Assembly (NCBI GenBank): GCA_016784945.1
Contig: JADHTP010000040.1
Span: 1 to 15,862 of the forward strand
Length of the DNA: 15,862 bases
Origin: Deltaproteobacteria bacterium
GTDB taxonomy: Bacteria > Myxococcota_A > UBA9042 > DTJE01
Reading direction: 5' to 3'
Under the pieces are notes generated by a model that saw only the letters and a program-made list of their open reading frames with translations, searched no databases and was not told the origin of the DNA. The translations under genes were made by a program, and so were the position numbers. Shown here one piece after another: positions 5,693-13,552 of the stretch (positions within the stretch are counted from its first letter, which is position 1; every line of letters starts with the position of its first letter).

Positions 5693-7462
5693 TCAATCCA
5701 GTTCGACCCATCGGAACCAGGCCGGGTGGTTCGTCTTGTACCACTGGAGCACATCCCGGATGAGGGTCTTCTTGTCCGGCGCCATGACGGCGTCGTCGAT
5801 GCGGTCGAAGTGAACCCGGATGCGGTCGTCGGGCAGGTATTCGAGGGATTCGGATGCCAGAGTCTGAAGCTCGTTGCGGATGCGTCCGGAGTCGGACACC
5901 TTCACGGGGCGGGTCCGGTAGTCGGTGCCGGCATAGAAGCGGTCCAGGAGGGGCGAAAAGACCAGCTTCATTTCGTCCATGGCTTCCATCAGCCGCAAGG
6001 TCAGCTTGACTTCCAGCATGCCGCAGCGCGTGGCGGCGCGGGAGGTCACGCGATAGACGCCGGTCTCCATTTCCTCCACGCCCGGCGAACCGGTGTAGGG
6101 GTCCGGAAGCATGTACCCCGCCAGGGCGAGAACCCGCCACTCCTTTTCGGGCAGGAAGTCGTCCACGGTGACGGTGCGCCTGCCCACGGGCATACCCGCA
6201 GTGATGGCCTCCTGCAGAATGGCCCGGTATTCCTCCACTTCCTTGCCATCGGGATCGTGCTCCAGCAGGGCGGACAGGTCCTTTGCGAAATCCGGTGACA
6301 TGGGGTCCAGTTGCATCATGTTCCGCTCGCTCTTCCAGGAGACGTTGAAGCGGGACGTGAAGAGACTGAGGCAGGTGTGCAGGCCGAGCACGGGATCCAG
6401 ACTGGCGGCCTGGGTGGCCTCCGCGGTGGCGGCGTAACCGTCCAGCAGGAAAAGATGGCGGCCGTCGCCGTCCCCTTCGTGGACACCCACCGCGAAAACC
6501 GGTGCATAGGTGCCGGAATCGTTGAAGGTCTCGATGTCCAGTCCCGGGAGACACCACCCGTCTTCCGTGATGTGAACGCCCAGAACATTCCATTCCTGCC
6601 ACAGGGACCCGATGCGCGCCCTGCGCCCCTCACCGCCCAGGGTCCATACGTGGATGTGTTCCGGGGGAATGTCGGGATAGGTTTCCCGCACGGCCTCCAT
6701 GACCATGGCACGGGGGGTGTGATAGTTGATGAGCACCGATCGGCGGGCCGCGTTGTCCACCACCGCGCGGGGGAGGACCATGGTGCCCATGTAACCCTCG
6801 TAGGGCCGGACCACGTGGAGAGGCTGGTCGAAGACGTGGCACACGGTCAAGGGCCCGGTGGCGGCGCCGCCGGCGAAACGCGTGGTGTTCTCCAGGGTGT
6901 CGACGGCCGCGCCCCAGATGGTGATGCCGGCGGCCTGGGTTTCGTGGTGAAACTCGTTCCATTCGTAGGCGGGCTCGTTGATCAGGCGCTGAACGCGGCG
7001 ATCAACGAACTTGGCCACCTGGGGCCTTGCATAGACGCGGCCAAACCCCAGCAGCGGGTTGGAACCCATGTCCGGGGTCTCGCCGCCCTTGGGCATGAGA
7101 CCTTCGCCGAGGCTCACCATGAGGGCGTGGTTCTCGGGGAGGCTGCGGGTCAGGTACCAGAAGCCTTCACTCATGGCGTAGGCCGACATGGCGTCAGAGT
7201 CCTTCTTGACGCGGTTCATGGCCGTCTTGTCCAGGCCAGCGCCCTCGCCGTATCGACCGAAAAGCCGGGTCCCCAGTGCGGTGACGGCGGCGGTCATGAT
7301 GAAGTTGCGGTAGAGGCCGTCACCGGTGAAGGCGAGATCACCGCGACATTCACCCTGGATCCAGCTTTCCTCCACGTCCTCGAGCCAGAGGTGGAAACGC
7401 CCCAGCACGGGTCGTGTGTCGAACGCCCACTGTGCACGAAGGTTCTTCTGTCCCATGTCCAT
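5693..7462 (-). CDS. Conserved-looking protein of unknown function, 589 residues
   Basis: I do not recognise the family. The protein is soluble, with no signal peptide or membrane helix. It is rich in aromatic and His residues, for example FHLWLEDVEESW near the N-terminus, WNEFHHETQAAG near residue 185, PPEHIHVWTLGGEG near 268-282 and HPAWFRWVELD at the C-terminus. Conserved-looking glycine turns and the segment RSVLINYHTPRAMVMEAVRE suggest an alpha/beta core. Coding is well supported by codon use along its whole length. The start is the ATG at 7462: the frame is open from TTG at 7480, but that stretch contains the AGGAGG ribosome site nine bases before the ATG. It is tail-to-tail with DUF2804 (nine bases apart) and follows the acyl-CoA dehydrogenase on the same strand after a 144-base gap containing a hairpin, so co-transcription with it is possible. 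Confidence 0.75.
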   Translation of the reverse strand: MDMGQKNLRAQWAFDTRPVLGRFHLWLEDVEESWIQGECRGDLAFTGDGLYRNFIMTAAVTALGTRLFGRYGEGAGLDKTAMNRVKKDSDAMSAYAMSEGFWYLTRSLPENHALMVSLGEGLMPKGGETPDMGSNPLLGFGRVYARPQVAKFVDRRVQRLINEPAYEWNEFHHETQAAGITIWGAAVDTLENTTRFAGGAATGPLTVCHVFDQPLHVVRPYEGYMGTMVLPRAVVDNAARRSVLINYHTPRAMVMEAVRETYPDIPPEHIHVWTLGGEGRRARIGSLWQEWNVLGVHITEDGWCLPGLDIETFNDSGTYAPVFAVGVHEGDGDGRHLFLLDGYAATAEATQAASLDPVLGLHTCLSLFTSRFNVSWKSERNMMQLDPMSPDFAKDLSALLEHDPDGKEVEEYRAILQEAITAGMPVGRRTVTVDDFLPEKEWRVLALAGYMLPDPYTGSPGVEEMETGVYRVTSRAATRCGMLEVKLTLRLMEAMDEMKLVFSPLLDRFYAGTDYRTRPVKVSDSGRIRNELQTLASESLEYLPDDRIRVHFDRIDDAVMAPDKKTLIRDVLQWYKTNHPAWFRWVELD

Positions 7463-7471
7463 TGGCGAAAT

Positions 7472-7477
7472 CCTCCT
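7472..7477 (-). promoter_or_regulatory. Ribosome binding site AGGAGG that fixes the 7462 start
   Basis: A full AGGAGG (CCTCCT on the plus strand) stands nine bases before the ATG at 7462. Because it lies inside the longer open frame beginning at TTG 7480, it argues that the TTG is not the start. Confidence 0.75.
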
Positions 7478-7531
7478 CAACGGACCTACTGTGCCATTGG
7501 CGGGGCGTGGAGTCCAGAGGAGTAGAAAGAT

Positions 7532-7600
7532 GATCGTTCGTCGTTGATCGTTGATCGCTGGAATGATCCTCGATCAACGATCGACTATCCAACGATCCAC
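7532..7600. repeat. Heptad-repeat palindrome (GATCGTT / GATCAAC)
   Basis: Left side, 7-base units from 7532: GATCGTT, CGTCGTT, GATCGTT, GATCGCT. Right side, from 7565: GATCCTC, GATCAAC, GATCGAC, an 8-base TATCCAAC, and GATCCAC. The two halves are inverted copies: GATCGTTGATCG (7546-7557) pairs perfectly with CGATCAACGATC (7571-7582) over 12 bp around a 13-base loop, and pairing extends about three more bases with one wobble. It lies between the acyl-CoA dehydrogenase stop and the next minus-strand gene and could attenuate or stabilise the transcript. No T-run follows, so a classic terminator is unlikely. Confidence 0.75.
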
Positions 7601-7606
7601 ACTTCT

Positions 7607-8749
7607 CTAGAGAATGCGCTTGGAGATGATCTCCTTCATGATCTCCGTGGTGCCGCCGCCGATGGAAAGAATGCGCATGTCCCGGTACAGGCGTTCCACG
7701 AGATACTCGCGCATGTAGCCGGCGCCACCGTGGATCTGGACTGCCTCGTAGGTCACGCGATCACCCACCTCGCAGGCGAAGTTCTTGGCCATGGAGACCT
7801 GGGTGACCTGGTCCATTCCCGCATTCATGGCGGCCGCCACCCGGTAGTTGAATTCCCGGGATGCCTCCACCAGGGTGGCCATTTCGGCCAGCTTGTGCCG
7901 GGTCACCTGGAATCCCGTCAGGGGCTTGCCGAAAGCCTCCCGTTCCCGGGCGTAACGGATCGACTCATCCAGGGCCAGTTGGGCCGTGGTGGTGGCAATC
8001 ACCGCCGCCCACAGACGTTCCTTCTGGAAGTTTTCCATGATGCCGATGAACCCGGCGCCTTCCATGCCCAGGAGGTTGTCGGCCGGGACGCGGCAGTCGT
8101 CGAAGAAGATCTGGGCCGTGTCCGAGGCCCACCAGCCCATCTTCTTGAGTGGCTTGGAAACCGCGTACCCGGGCGTGTCCGATTCGATGACCAGGAGGCT
8201 GACCCCCTCGTAGCCTTTGCCCCCGGTCCGCACGGCGCAGGTGATCTGGTCGGCGCGGATCCCGCTGGTGATGTAGGTCTTGCTTCCGTTGACAACGTAG
8301 TGGTCGCCGTCTTTCACCGCCTTGGTGCTGATACCGGCCACGTCGGAGCCGGCGCCGGGTTCGGTGATGGCCAGGGCGGCGATTCGCTGTCCGGCGATCA
8401 CGGGCACCACGAACTTCTGCTTCTGTTCTTCGGTCCCCAGGGCCAGGATGGGTGGCAGGGCGAGGTCCAGGGTGCCCAGACTGGCGGTTATTCCACCGGA
8501 TCCGCACCTGACCAGTTCCTCCAGGCAGACGATCTTCATGAAGATGTCGCCGCCGGTGCCGCCGTACTCCTCGGGATAGTAGATGCCGCTGAGACCGGCC
8601 TCAGCGCTCTTTGCGTACAGTTCCCGGGGGAAGGTGCCCGCTTCTTCCCACTCGTGCACGAAGGGTTTGATGTCCCGTTCCACGTATTTGCGCACGGTCT
8701 GACGGACCGCCTCGTGGTCCTCACCGAAATAGTCGACGTACTTTTCCAC
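7607..8749 (-). CDS. Acyl-CoA dehydrogenase (LCAD/IVD-type catalytic base)
   Basis: An FAD-dependent alpha,beta-desaturase of acyl-CoA thioesters, 380 residues, standard family length. It passes electrons to an electron-transfer flavoprotein. Signature 1 is ALAITEPGAGSDVAG (about 126-139) and signature 2 is QIHGGAGYMREYLVERLYRD (about 338-357), with AREREAFGKPL between them binding FAD. The usual medium/short-chain catalytic Glu (YEGT) is Gly here (IGGGTTEI). The base is instead probably Glu244 in FQKERLW, as in long-chain and isovaleryl-CoA dehydrogenases. The start is set at GTG 8749, before EKYVDYFGEDHEAV, because GAGGA lies about seven bases upstream and the length then fits; the open frame runs to GTG 8791 but those 14 residues are atypical. 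No ETF or thiolase neighbours are present, so chain length and pathway are open. Confidence 0.93.
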   Translation of the reverse strand: MEKYVDYFGEDHEAVRQTVRKYVERDIKPFVHEWEEAGTFPRELYAKSAEAGLSGIYYPEEYGGTGGDIFMKIVCLEELVRCGSGGITASLGTLDLALPPILALGTEEQKQKFVVPVIAGQRIAALAITEPGAGSDVAGISTKAVKDGDHYVVNGSKTYITSGIRADQITCAVRTGGKGYEGVSLLVIESDTPGYAVSKPLKKMGWWASDTAQIFFDDCRVPADNLLGMEGAGFIGIMENFQKERLWAAVIATTTAQLALDESIRYAREREAFGKPLTGFQVTRHKLAEMATLVEASREFNYRVAAAMNAGMDQVTQVSMAKNFACEVGDRVTYEAVQIHGGAGYMREYLVERLYRDMRILSIGGGTTEIMKEIISKRIL

Positions 8750-8778
8750 CGATGATCCTCGCGATTGGTCGATAAAGC

Positions 8779-8805
8779 ATAATACCGTCACCAGTCGCCC
8801 GTCTA
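8779..8805 (-). promoter_or_regulatory. Possible promoter of the acyl-CoA dehydrogenase
   Basis: On the minus strand TATTAT (8784-8779, 5/6 to the -10 consensus) is preceded by TAGACG (8805-8800, 4/6 to TTGACA), but the spacer is only 15 bases. Transcription would start near 8772 and give a leader of about 22 bases holding the ribosome site. Weak evidence. Confidence 0.3.
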
Positions 8806-8820
8806 CCTTGAACTTTTCCT

Positions 8821-8900
8821 CGGTCGCCTCCGACCGTCTCTTGCAAAGCGCAGCGAACGTTTACAACACAAGGGGGGGGGCATAGGGGGGCGCCGCCCCT
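8821..8900. other. Intergenic hairpin and poly-G tract
   Basis: Between the lipoprotein stop and the acyl-CoA dehydrogenase. CGGTCG-CCTC-CGACCG (8821-8836) is a perfect 6-bp, 4-base-loop hairpin. Further on come nine consecutive G (8872-8880), CATA, six more G, and a small inverted repeat AGGGG...CCCCT (8884-8900). Read from the upstream lipoprotein gene these could slow or stop polymerase, but no T-run follows either hairpin. The G runs are also assembly-error prone. Confidence 0.4.
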
Positions 8901-8916
8901 GCGAGACCAAGTCGGT

Positions 8917-11064
8917 CTACTGCCAGACCTGGAGGGTTTCGGTCTTCATCCCGCCGGGATAGCCGTAGGACACGTACCAGTCCCATCCATAGACCACGAT
9001 GCCGGCCTTCTTGTCCGACGACAGAACGTGGGAGCCTTCCACCAGGGGCATCCTCGCGGACACGTACTGCTGGGAGGGCAGGGACGTGAACTGTCCCGCC
9101 TGGATCGGGTCGCCGTCCAGGGTGACGCTGGCGCCCCACTCGGCGATGATATTCAGGTAGTTGCTTGCGTATTTGTTGGGTACCAGGAAGACATATTCCT
9201 CGCGGAACTGCTGCACGGGCACGGAGATGATGAAGGCGGGGTCACCGATGTTGGCGTCCCCGGGTGAACAGTCGGACTGCTTGTAGCAGGTGTCGCCGAA
9301 GAAGTCCCCGCCGCAGGTGCAATCGGCGCCGAAGCCGACCTTTTCGCAGGGCTGGCCCGAAAACAGGTCCCAGCAACCCACGTGCTCTGTGCCCGGTGCG
9401 TCCTGCCCCACCAGAAACTGTCCTACCAGGACCTGCTTGTCGGCCGTTATTTCCACATCCTTCATGGTTTCGAACTCGTGGTACTGCCCGGCGTTGAGAA
9501 CGGGCACCGTGGTCACGGCCGGCGTCACCGTGACGTGGGTGTCGTTCACCGCCGCGAGAATGCGGATGACGTCGGGTGCATTGCCCCGCTGCCAGGTCTT
9601 GGACACCACGTAGTGGTCTCCCCAGGCGGACAGGGGGGGTAATTGCTCTTCCATGTGGTCGCAGGCCGCCACGTCCACGGGGACGGTGGCGCACACATGT
9701 CCGCCGAACACGGCGACCCGCCCATCGGCCTCCACCCAGGAACCGGTGAGGTCTTCCGTTTCGCTCTGGGATTCCACGTTCAGCACCTCGAACTGCTCCA
9801 GGGTGGTCTGCCAGGTCTGGCCCTTGGTCAGGGCCGGGATGCCCGTGCCGGCCAGGGTGTTGGCGCTCACCTTGATGGTCACAGCCGTGGGTTCCTCTTC
9901 GGTCCCCACCACGGCGAAATTGGAGGCCAGCGCCTGGTTGGCCGTGTTGAAACCGATGCTGGGCCAGCTGAGAACCATGTACTTCTTGCCCAGGGCGTTG
10001 GTGGGCAACAGGAGAGACGCGTCATTGGAATACACGTCCACGTTTTCAAGGGGATTGAACTGGTACGCCACGATTGGCAGGTTGGACTGGATCCTGTAGG
10101 ACTTCTTTCCCTTCATGGAACCCTCGATATTGTAGGGATCCAGGTTGATGATGGTGGCGGTCTTGGGCGGGGCCTTCACCGTGGTCACGAGGTTGGTGAA
10201 CTTGGACACCGTAACCGTGGCGTCGAAGGACTCGTTTGTGTTGGATATCACCACGGCGAAGGGGGCGTCGCCTCCCGCGGAACCGGGGGCATGATCATCG
10301 TACTGGTCCATGTCGATGGCCCAATATTCGCACCCCAGGTTGGTCTTGAACTTTTCGTTCAGTTCGCACAGCTTCACGCAGATGCCCAGGTAGCACATCC
10401 GCCCCGTATTCTCCGTGTCGCAGTCTTCCAGGAAGGACCAGGCCTCGCCGAATTCGTCGCACCGGTGGACCTCGCTGTCCACGCACTTCTTGGTCAGCGG
10501 GATGCAGTTCATGCACTTGCCGTCGATGCATTTGCGGTCCTGGCCGCAGTCGTCGATGGATTCCCAGGCCGAACCGTCGTCGAGGCACCGCCGGACCTTG
10601 TTCTGCGCGGGGGTGCATTCCACCAGGCCGGGCTTGCAGGCGACACAGCCTCCCTGCCAGCACACGAGAGTGTCGCAATCGAATTCACCGACCCAGCTCA
10701 TGCCGTCGCCTGAACAGGTCTTCACCATGTTGTTCACGCAGGACATCGCGTTGGGCTCGCACAGGTTGGGCTCACAGGCCCCGTTAACGCAGTACTGGAT
10801 GCCGCAATCGCCGTGGTCCACGCATTCCACGCAGATCCCCTGGCTGGTGTCGCATCGAGGGGCCGCGTCCGGGCAGTTGTCATCGATGACGCACTTGGTC
10901 TGGGCCGGGCCCGTGTCTTCCACCACCTCCTCGCCCCAGCCGTAGTCCACCACCACGGGCGGGATTTCCTTGATTCCGTCAAGGTCGATGCCGCCGTTGC
11001 TTTCCGTCGAGCAGGCGGTCAAACCGACCAGGCAAAGCAAACAGGTCGCAGGCAGGTTCCTCAT
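8917..11064 (-). CDS. Lipoprotein with Cys-rich repeats and IgGFc-binding-like domain
   Basis: A 715-residue predicted surface lipoprotein. MRNLPATCLLCLVGLTAC is a short signal peptide with lipobox LTAC, giving Cys18 as the lipidated residue. Residues 58-240 form a Cys-rich stalk with three related units of about 40 residues of the type C....CV...V..C..DG..W....DC. From CEYWAIDMDQYDD (near 245) to the end is the IgGFc-binding N-terminal-like domain, with family hallmarks FAVVISN, YRIQSNLPIVAYQFNPL, VYSNDASLLLPTNALG and VYGWDWYVSYGYPGG. In animals this domain is named for IgG Fc binding; bacterial members are abundant in Myxococcota-type genomes and their ligand is unknown. ATG 11064 is preferred to the upstream GTG 11079 because it begins the signal peptide directly, with GGA-rich bases before it. 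The gene is divergent from hflK. Confidence 0.88.
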   Translation of the reverse strand: MRNLPATCLLCLVGLTACSTESNGGIDLDGIKEIPPVVVDYGWGEEVVEDTGPAQTKCVIDDNCPDAAPRCDTSQGICVECVDHGDCGIQYCVNGACEPNLCEPNAMSCVNNMVKTCSGDGMSWVGEFDCDTLVCWQGGCVACKPGLVECTPAQNKVRRCLDDGSAWESIDDCGQDRKCIDGKCMNCIPLTKKCVDSEVHRCDEFGEAWSFLEDCDTENTGRMCYLGICVKLCELNEKFKTNLGCEYWAIDMDQYDDHAPGSAGGDAPFAVVISNTNESFDATVTVSKFTNLVTTVKAPPKTATIINLDPYNIEGSMKGKKSYRIQSNLPIVAYQFNPLENVDVYSNDASLLLPTNALGKKYMVLSWPSIGFNTANQALASNFAVVGTEEEPTAVTIKVSANTLAGTGIPALTKGQTWQTTLEQFEVLNVESQSETEDLTGSWVEADGRVAVFGGHVCATVPVDVAACDHMEEQLPPLSAWGDHYVVSKTWQRGNAPDVIRILAAVNDTHVTVTPAVTTVPVLNAGQYHEFETMKDVEITADKQVLVGQFLVGQDAPGTEHVGCWDLFSGQPCEKVGFGADCTCGGDFFGDTCYKQSDCSPGDANIGDPAFIISVPVQQFREEYVFLVPNKYASNYLNIIAEWGASVTLDGDPIQAGQFTSLPSQQYVSARMPLVEGSHVLSSDKKAGIVVYGWDWYVSYGYPGGMKTETLQVWQ

Positions 11065-11191
11065 CCATCTTCCGTCCACAAAGACCGTCGAATATTACCC
11101 CTTTTTGGGTGGCTGCGCGACCTCGGTTCCCTTGCATTTGCGAGCGTTCGTGACTATTGATGAAGCTGCACTCGGTATCCGGAGGAAAAGC
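11065..11191. promoter_or_regulatory. Divergent intergenic region, lipoprotein / hflK
   Basis: 127 bases between two divergent starts must hold both promoters. Candidate elements are weak: on the minus strand TAATAT near 11092-11097 as a -10, and on the plus strand TTGCAT, 17 bases, TATTGA, reaching about 11160. ACCCCTTTTTGGGT (11097-11110) is a small inverted repeat at its centre. No heat-shock type promoter was seen. The hflK ribosome site GGAGG is at 11181-11185. Confidence 0.45.
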
Positions 11192-12259
11192 ATGAATGAT
11201 CGCGGTGACTGGCCTGGTGGAAACGGGGGCGGTCAGGACTTCGACCCCATCGAGGAACTGAAGAAGAAATTCGACAAGTGGAAGGCCCAGCAGAACACCC
11301 CCAACATGCCCAACGGCAAGTGGATCTGGCTGGTGCCGGCCCTGGCCCTCCTGGCCTGGCTCGCTTCGGGCATCTACTTCGTGGAACCCGGTGAAGTGGG
11401 CGTCGAGCGACTCTTCGGCAAGGAAATCACGCAGACACAGCCCGGCCCCCACTATGCCTTCCCCCGGCCCATCCAGCAGGTGAACAAGGTCAACATGGAA
11501 TCAATCCGGCGCGCGGAGATTGGTTTCCGGTCCCATTCACGCGGCAACCAGCCCGCTCTGGCCGAGCGACACCTGGAAGAGGCGTTGATGCTCACAGGTG
11601 ACGAGAACATCGCCGACATCCAGGTGGTGGTCCAGTACCGGGTGAAGGGCGCGTCGGACTTTCTGTTCAGGGTAAGGGATCCCGAGGTGGCCCTGCGGGG
11701 CGCCACCGAGGTGGCGTTGCGCGGCATCATCGGCAAGACGGCAATCGACGATGCCATGACCACGGGACGCTCCAAGGTGGAGGCCGACGTGTCCACCTTC
11801 CTTCAGCGCCTGCTGGACGACTACGGGACCGGACTGCACGTCATGGAACTGAAACTGCTGGTGGTGGACCCGCCCGACGAGGTCAAGGACTCCTTCCACG
11901 AGGTGGTGAGGGCCCTGGAGGACAAGGAGCGGCTGGTCCGCGAGGCGGAAGGCTACAGGGAAGACCTGGTGCCCAAGGCCCGTGGTGACGCGGAAAAGAT
12001 GGTCAAGGATGCCGAGGCCTACATGGAAAAGAGGGTCAGGGAAGCTGCCGGTGAGGCCAAGCGTTTCGACCAGGTGCTGGCCGAGTATCTGAAGGCCAAG
12101 AGGGTGACCCGTGAGCGGCTCTACCTGGAATTCGTCCAGGCCAATCTGCCCCGGATAGAAAAAATCGTCATCAATCCTTCCGTGGGCGGGGGCGGGCTGC
12201 AAAAGGTACTGCCCCTGAAGAGCCTCATCGACCTGAGGCCCGTCCCGGCCGGGAAATAG
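11192..12259 (+). CDS. hflK: HflK, SPFH-domain membrane protease modulator
   Basis: A 355-residue HflK. The HflKC complex sits in the inner membrane and surrounds and modulates the FtsH AAA protease. Residues 1-43 are a Gly/Asp/Lys-rich cytoplasmic tail with GGNGGGQDFDPIEEL. Residues 44-64 (WIWLVPALALLAWLASGIYF) form the single membrane anchor, followed by VEPGEVGVERLFGKE, the standard opening of the SPFH/band 7 domain. The domain runs to about 250 and includes RVRDPEVALRGATEVALRGI and HVMELKLLVVDPPDEV. A charged coiled coil (about 250-320) and a hydrophobic LPRIEKIVINP end follow. Shorter than E. coli HflK (419). ATG 11192 has a strong GGAGG seven bases upstream. It is the first gene of a three-gene operon. 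Confidence 0.93.
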   Translation: MNDRGDWPGGNGGGQDFDPIEELKKKFDKWKAQQNTPNMPNGKWIWLVPALALLAWLASGIYFVEPGEVGVERLFGKEITQTQPGPHYAFPRPIQQVNKVNMESIRRAEIGFRSHSRGNQPALAERHLEEALMLTGDENIADIQVVVQYRVKGASDFLFRVRDPEVALRGATEVALRGIIGKTAIDDAMTTGRSKVEADVSTFLQRLLDDYGTGLHVMELKLLVVDPPDEVKDSFHEVVRALEDKERLVREAEGYREDLVPKARGDAEKMVKDAEAYMEKRVREAAGEAKRFDQVLAEYLKAKRVTRERLYLEFVQANLPRIEKIVINPSVGGGGLQKVLPLKSLIDLRPVPAGK

Positions 12260-12272
12260 GGAGGAAGAGAAC

Positions 12273-13145
12273 ATGAAAAGCAACAAGATCATCATTGGAA
12301 CCCTGGTAGTGGCGGCTCTTCTCCTGGCGGTGGCCTCCCAGTCGCTGTTCGTCGTGGACATGACCGAGCAGGTGATCATCACCCAGATGGGTGAATACGT
12401 CCGGTCCAGCGACGAACCGGGCCTGGACATGAAGCTGCCCTTCGTCCAGAAGTCCGTTCGATTCGAAAAGCGGATCCTGGTGTCCGACGCACCCCCCGCC
12501 GAATACCTCACGCTGGACAAGAAAAGGCTGGTGGTTGACAGCTACACGCGTTGGCGGATCGAGGATGCCATCAAGTTCTACATGTCCGTGAAGAACGAGT
12601 CCGGGGCCCTGGGGCGCCTGGACGGGATCGTAAGTTCCGAGTTGCGTACCCACATCGCGGCACATGACTTTCACGACATCATCGGTGAAGAGCGGGAACC
12701 CATCATGGAGGACGTGGCACAGAAGGCCGGGAAGATCGTCAGCCAGTACGGCATCCGGATCATCGACGTGCGCATCAAGCGGGCCGACCTGCCCAGGGAA
12801 GTCCAGAGCAGCGTCTATGCCCGCATGAACGCGGAACGTCAGCGGATCGCCAAGAAGTACCGCGCCGAAGGTGAGGAAAAGGCCCGCATCATCCGGGCCA
12901 ATGCGGACAAGGAAGCCACCATCATCATGGCCGACGCCAAGAAGACCAGCAAGGAGACCATCGGGCAGGGGGACGCCCTGGCCACGAAGATCTATGCCGA
13001 GGCCTACGAAAAGGACCCGGAGTTCTATGGCTTCACAAAAAGCCTGGAAGCCTACGAGAACATCCTGGACGACGAGACCACTCTGGTGCTCGATACCCGT
13101 TCCCGTCTCTTCAGGTACCTTGACGACCCCTCCGCCCCGCGGTAG
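12273..13145 (+). CDS. hflC: HflC, SPFH-domain partner of HflK
   Basis: A 290-residue HflC starting 13 bases after the hflK stop, with GAGGAAGA as ribosome site. Residues 5-27 are the N-terminal membrane anchor. The SPFH domain follows: FVVDMTEQVIITQMGEYVR, the GLDMKLPFVQKSVRFEKR stretch, ADPPAEYLTLDKK-like segment (here DAPPAEYLTLDKKRLVVDSY) and IIDVRIKRADLPREVQSSVY with ARMNAERQRIAKKYRAEGEE, which is the well-known HflC signature. It ends with the usual EAYEKDPEFYGFTKSLEAYE and LVLDTRSRLFRYL. It forms a hetero-oligomer with HflK and restrains FtsH. Shorter than the E. coli protein (334) by a loop and the C-terminal tail. No anomaly seen. Confidence 0.95.
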   Translation: MKSNKIIIGTLVVAALLLAVASQSLFVVDMTEQVIITQMGEYVRSSDEPGLDMKLPFVQKSVRFEKRILVSDAPPAEYLTLDKKRLVVDSYTRWRIEDAIKFYMSVKNESGALGRLDGIVSSELRTHIAAHDFHDIIGEEREPIMEDVAQKAGKIVSQYGIRIIDVRIKRADLPREVQSSVYARMNAERQRIAKKYRAEGEEKARIIRANADKEATIIMADAKKTSKETIGQGDALATKIYAEAYEKDPEFYGFTKSLEAYENILDDETTLVLDTRSRLFRYLDDPSAPR

Positions 13146-13150
13146 GCGCC

Positions 13151-13552
13151 ATGTCCCGTCGTCCCGACTTCTACAGGGTTTTGCAGGTGGATTCGGGGGC
13201 CGATCCGGAGGTCATCGACGCGGCCTACCGGAAGCTGGCGGCCAAGTACCATCCCGACCACGGCGGCGACGATGATTCCGAAGAACGGATGAAGGCCATC
13301 AACGAGGCCTACGAGGTCCTGTCCGATCCGTCGAAGCGGGCCCGATACGATCGCGGGCGATGGTTGGGCGGCGGTGGAACAGGCGGCGGCGACAGGGCAG
13401 GGCGGTCCGTGACCTGGCTGCGGTACCTGGTCCCGCTGCTCATGCTGGGAATGACACTGGCCGGGTTCCGGGTGAATCCCAGGGTCGGGGTCATCCTTGC
13501 CGCGGCCTTCGTGGTCTACGGCCTGCTCAGGGCGTTCAGAAGACGCTTGTAG
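13151..13552 (+). CDS. Small membrane-anchored J-domain (DnaJ-like) protein
   Basis: A 133-residue protein beginning five bases after the hflC stop. Residues 6-68 are a complete J-domain: DFYRVLQVDSGADPEVIDAA, the HPD motif at 34-36 (KYHPDHGG), and EAYEVLSDPSKRARYDRGR. A Gly-rich linker (72-84) leads to two hydrophobic segments, about 89-105 (WLRYLVPLLMLGMTLAG) and 111-127 (RVGVILAAAFVVYGLLR), probably a helical hairpin, with an Arg-rich end (RAFRRRL). There is no zinc or substrate-binding domain, so it is a type III J-protein. The HPD means it can probably stimulate DnaK ATPase at the inner face of the membrane. Its place in the hflK-hflC operon suggests a role in handling FtsH/HflKC membrane substrates. 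The ATG at 13151 has only weak upstream purines, so coupling to hflC is likely. Confidence 0.88.
   Translation: MSRRPDFYRVLQVDSGADPEVIDAAYRKLAAKYHPDHGGDDDSEERMKAINEAYEVLSDPSKRARYDRGRWLGGGGTGGGDRAGRSVTWLRYLVPLLMLGMTLAGFRVNPRVGVILAAAFVVYGLLRAFRRRL

Noticed and set aside
6311..7525. Plus-strand open frame of about 400 codons opposite the unknown minus-strand gene
   Set aside because: Gly/His/Val-rich low-information translation typical of the antisense of a GC-rich gene, with no ribosome site at the start. The minus-strand frame is longer and has AGGAGG.
7603..7614. Perfect 12-base palindrome TTCTCTAGAGAA at the end of the acyl-CoA dehydrogenase
   Set aside because: It overlaps the stop codon and the last codons of a well-conserved gene. 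A 12-base palindrome is plausible by chance and nothing supports an operator here.
7544..8755. Plus-strand open frame of about 400 codons opposite the acyl-CoA dehydrogenase
   Set aside because: The minus strand carries both acyl-CoA dehydrogenase signatures; the plus frame is its antisense shadow.
9643..10713. Plus-strand open frame opposite the IgGFc-type lipoprotein
   Set aside because: Antisense shadow of a gene with clear lipobox and domain hallmarks; the translation has no coherent features.
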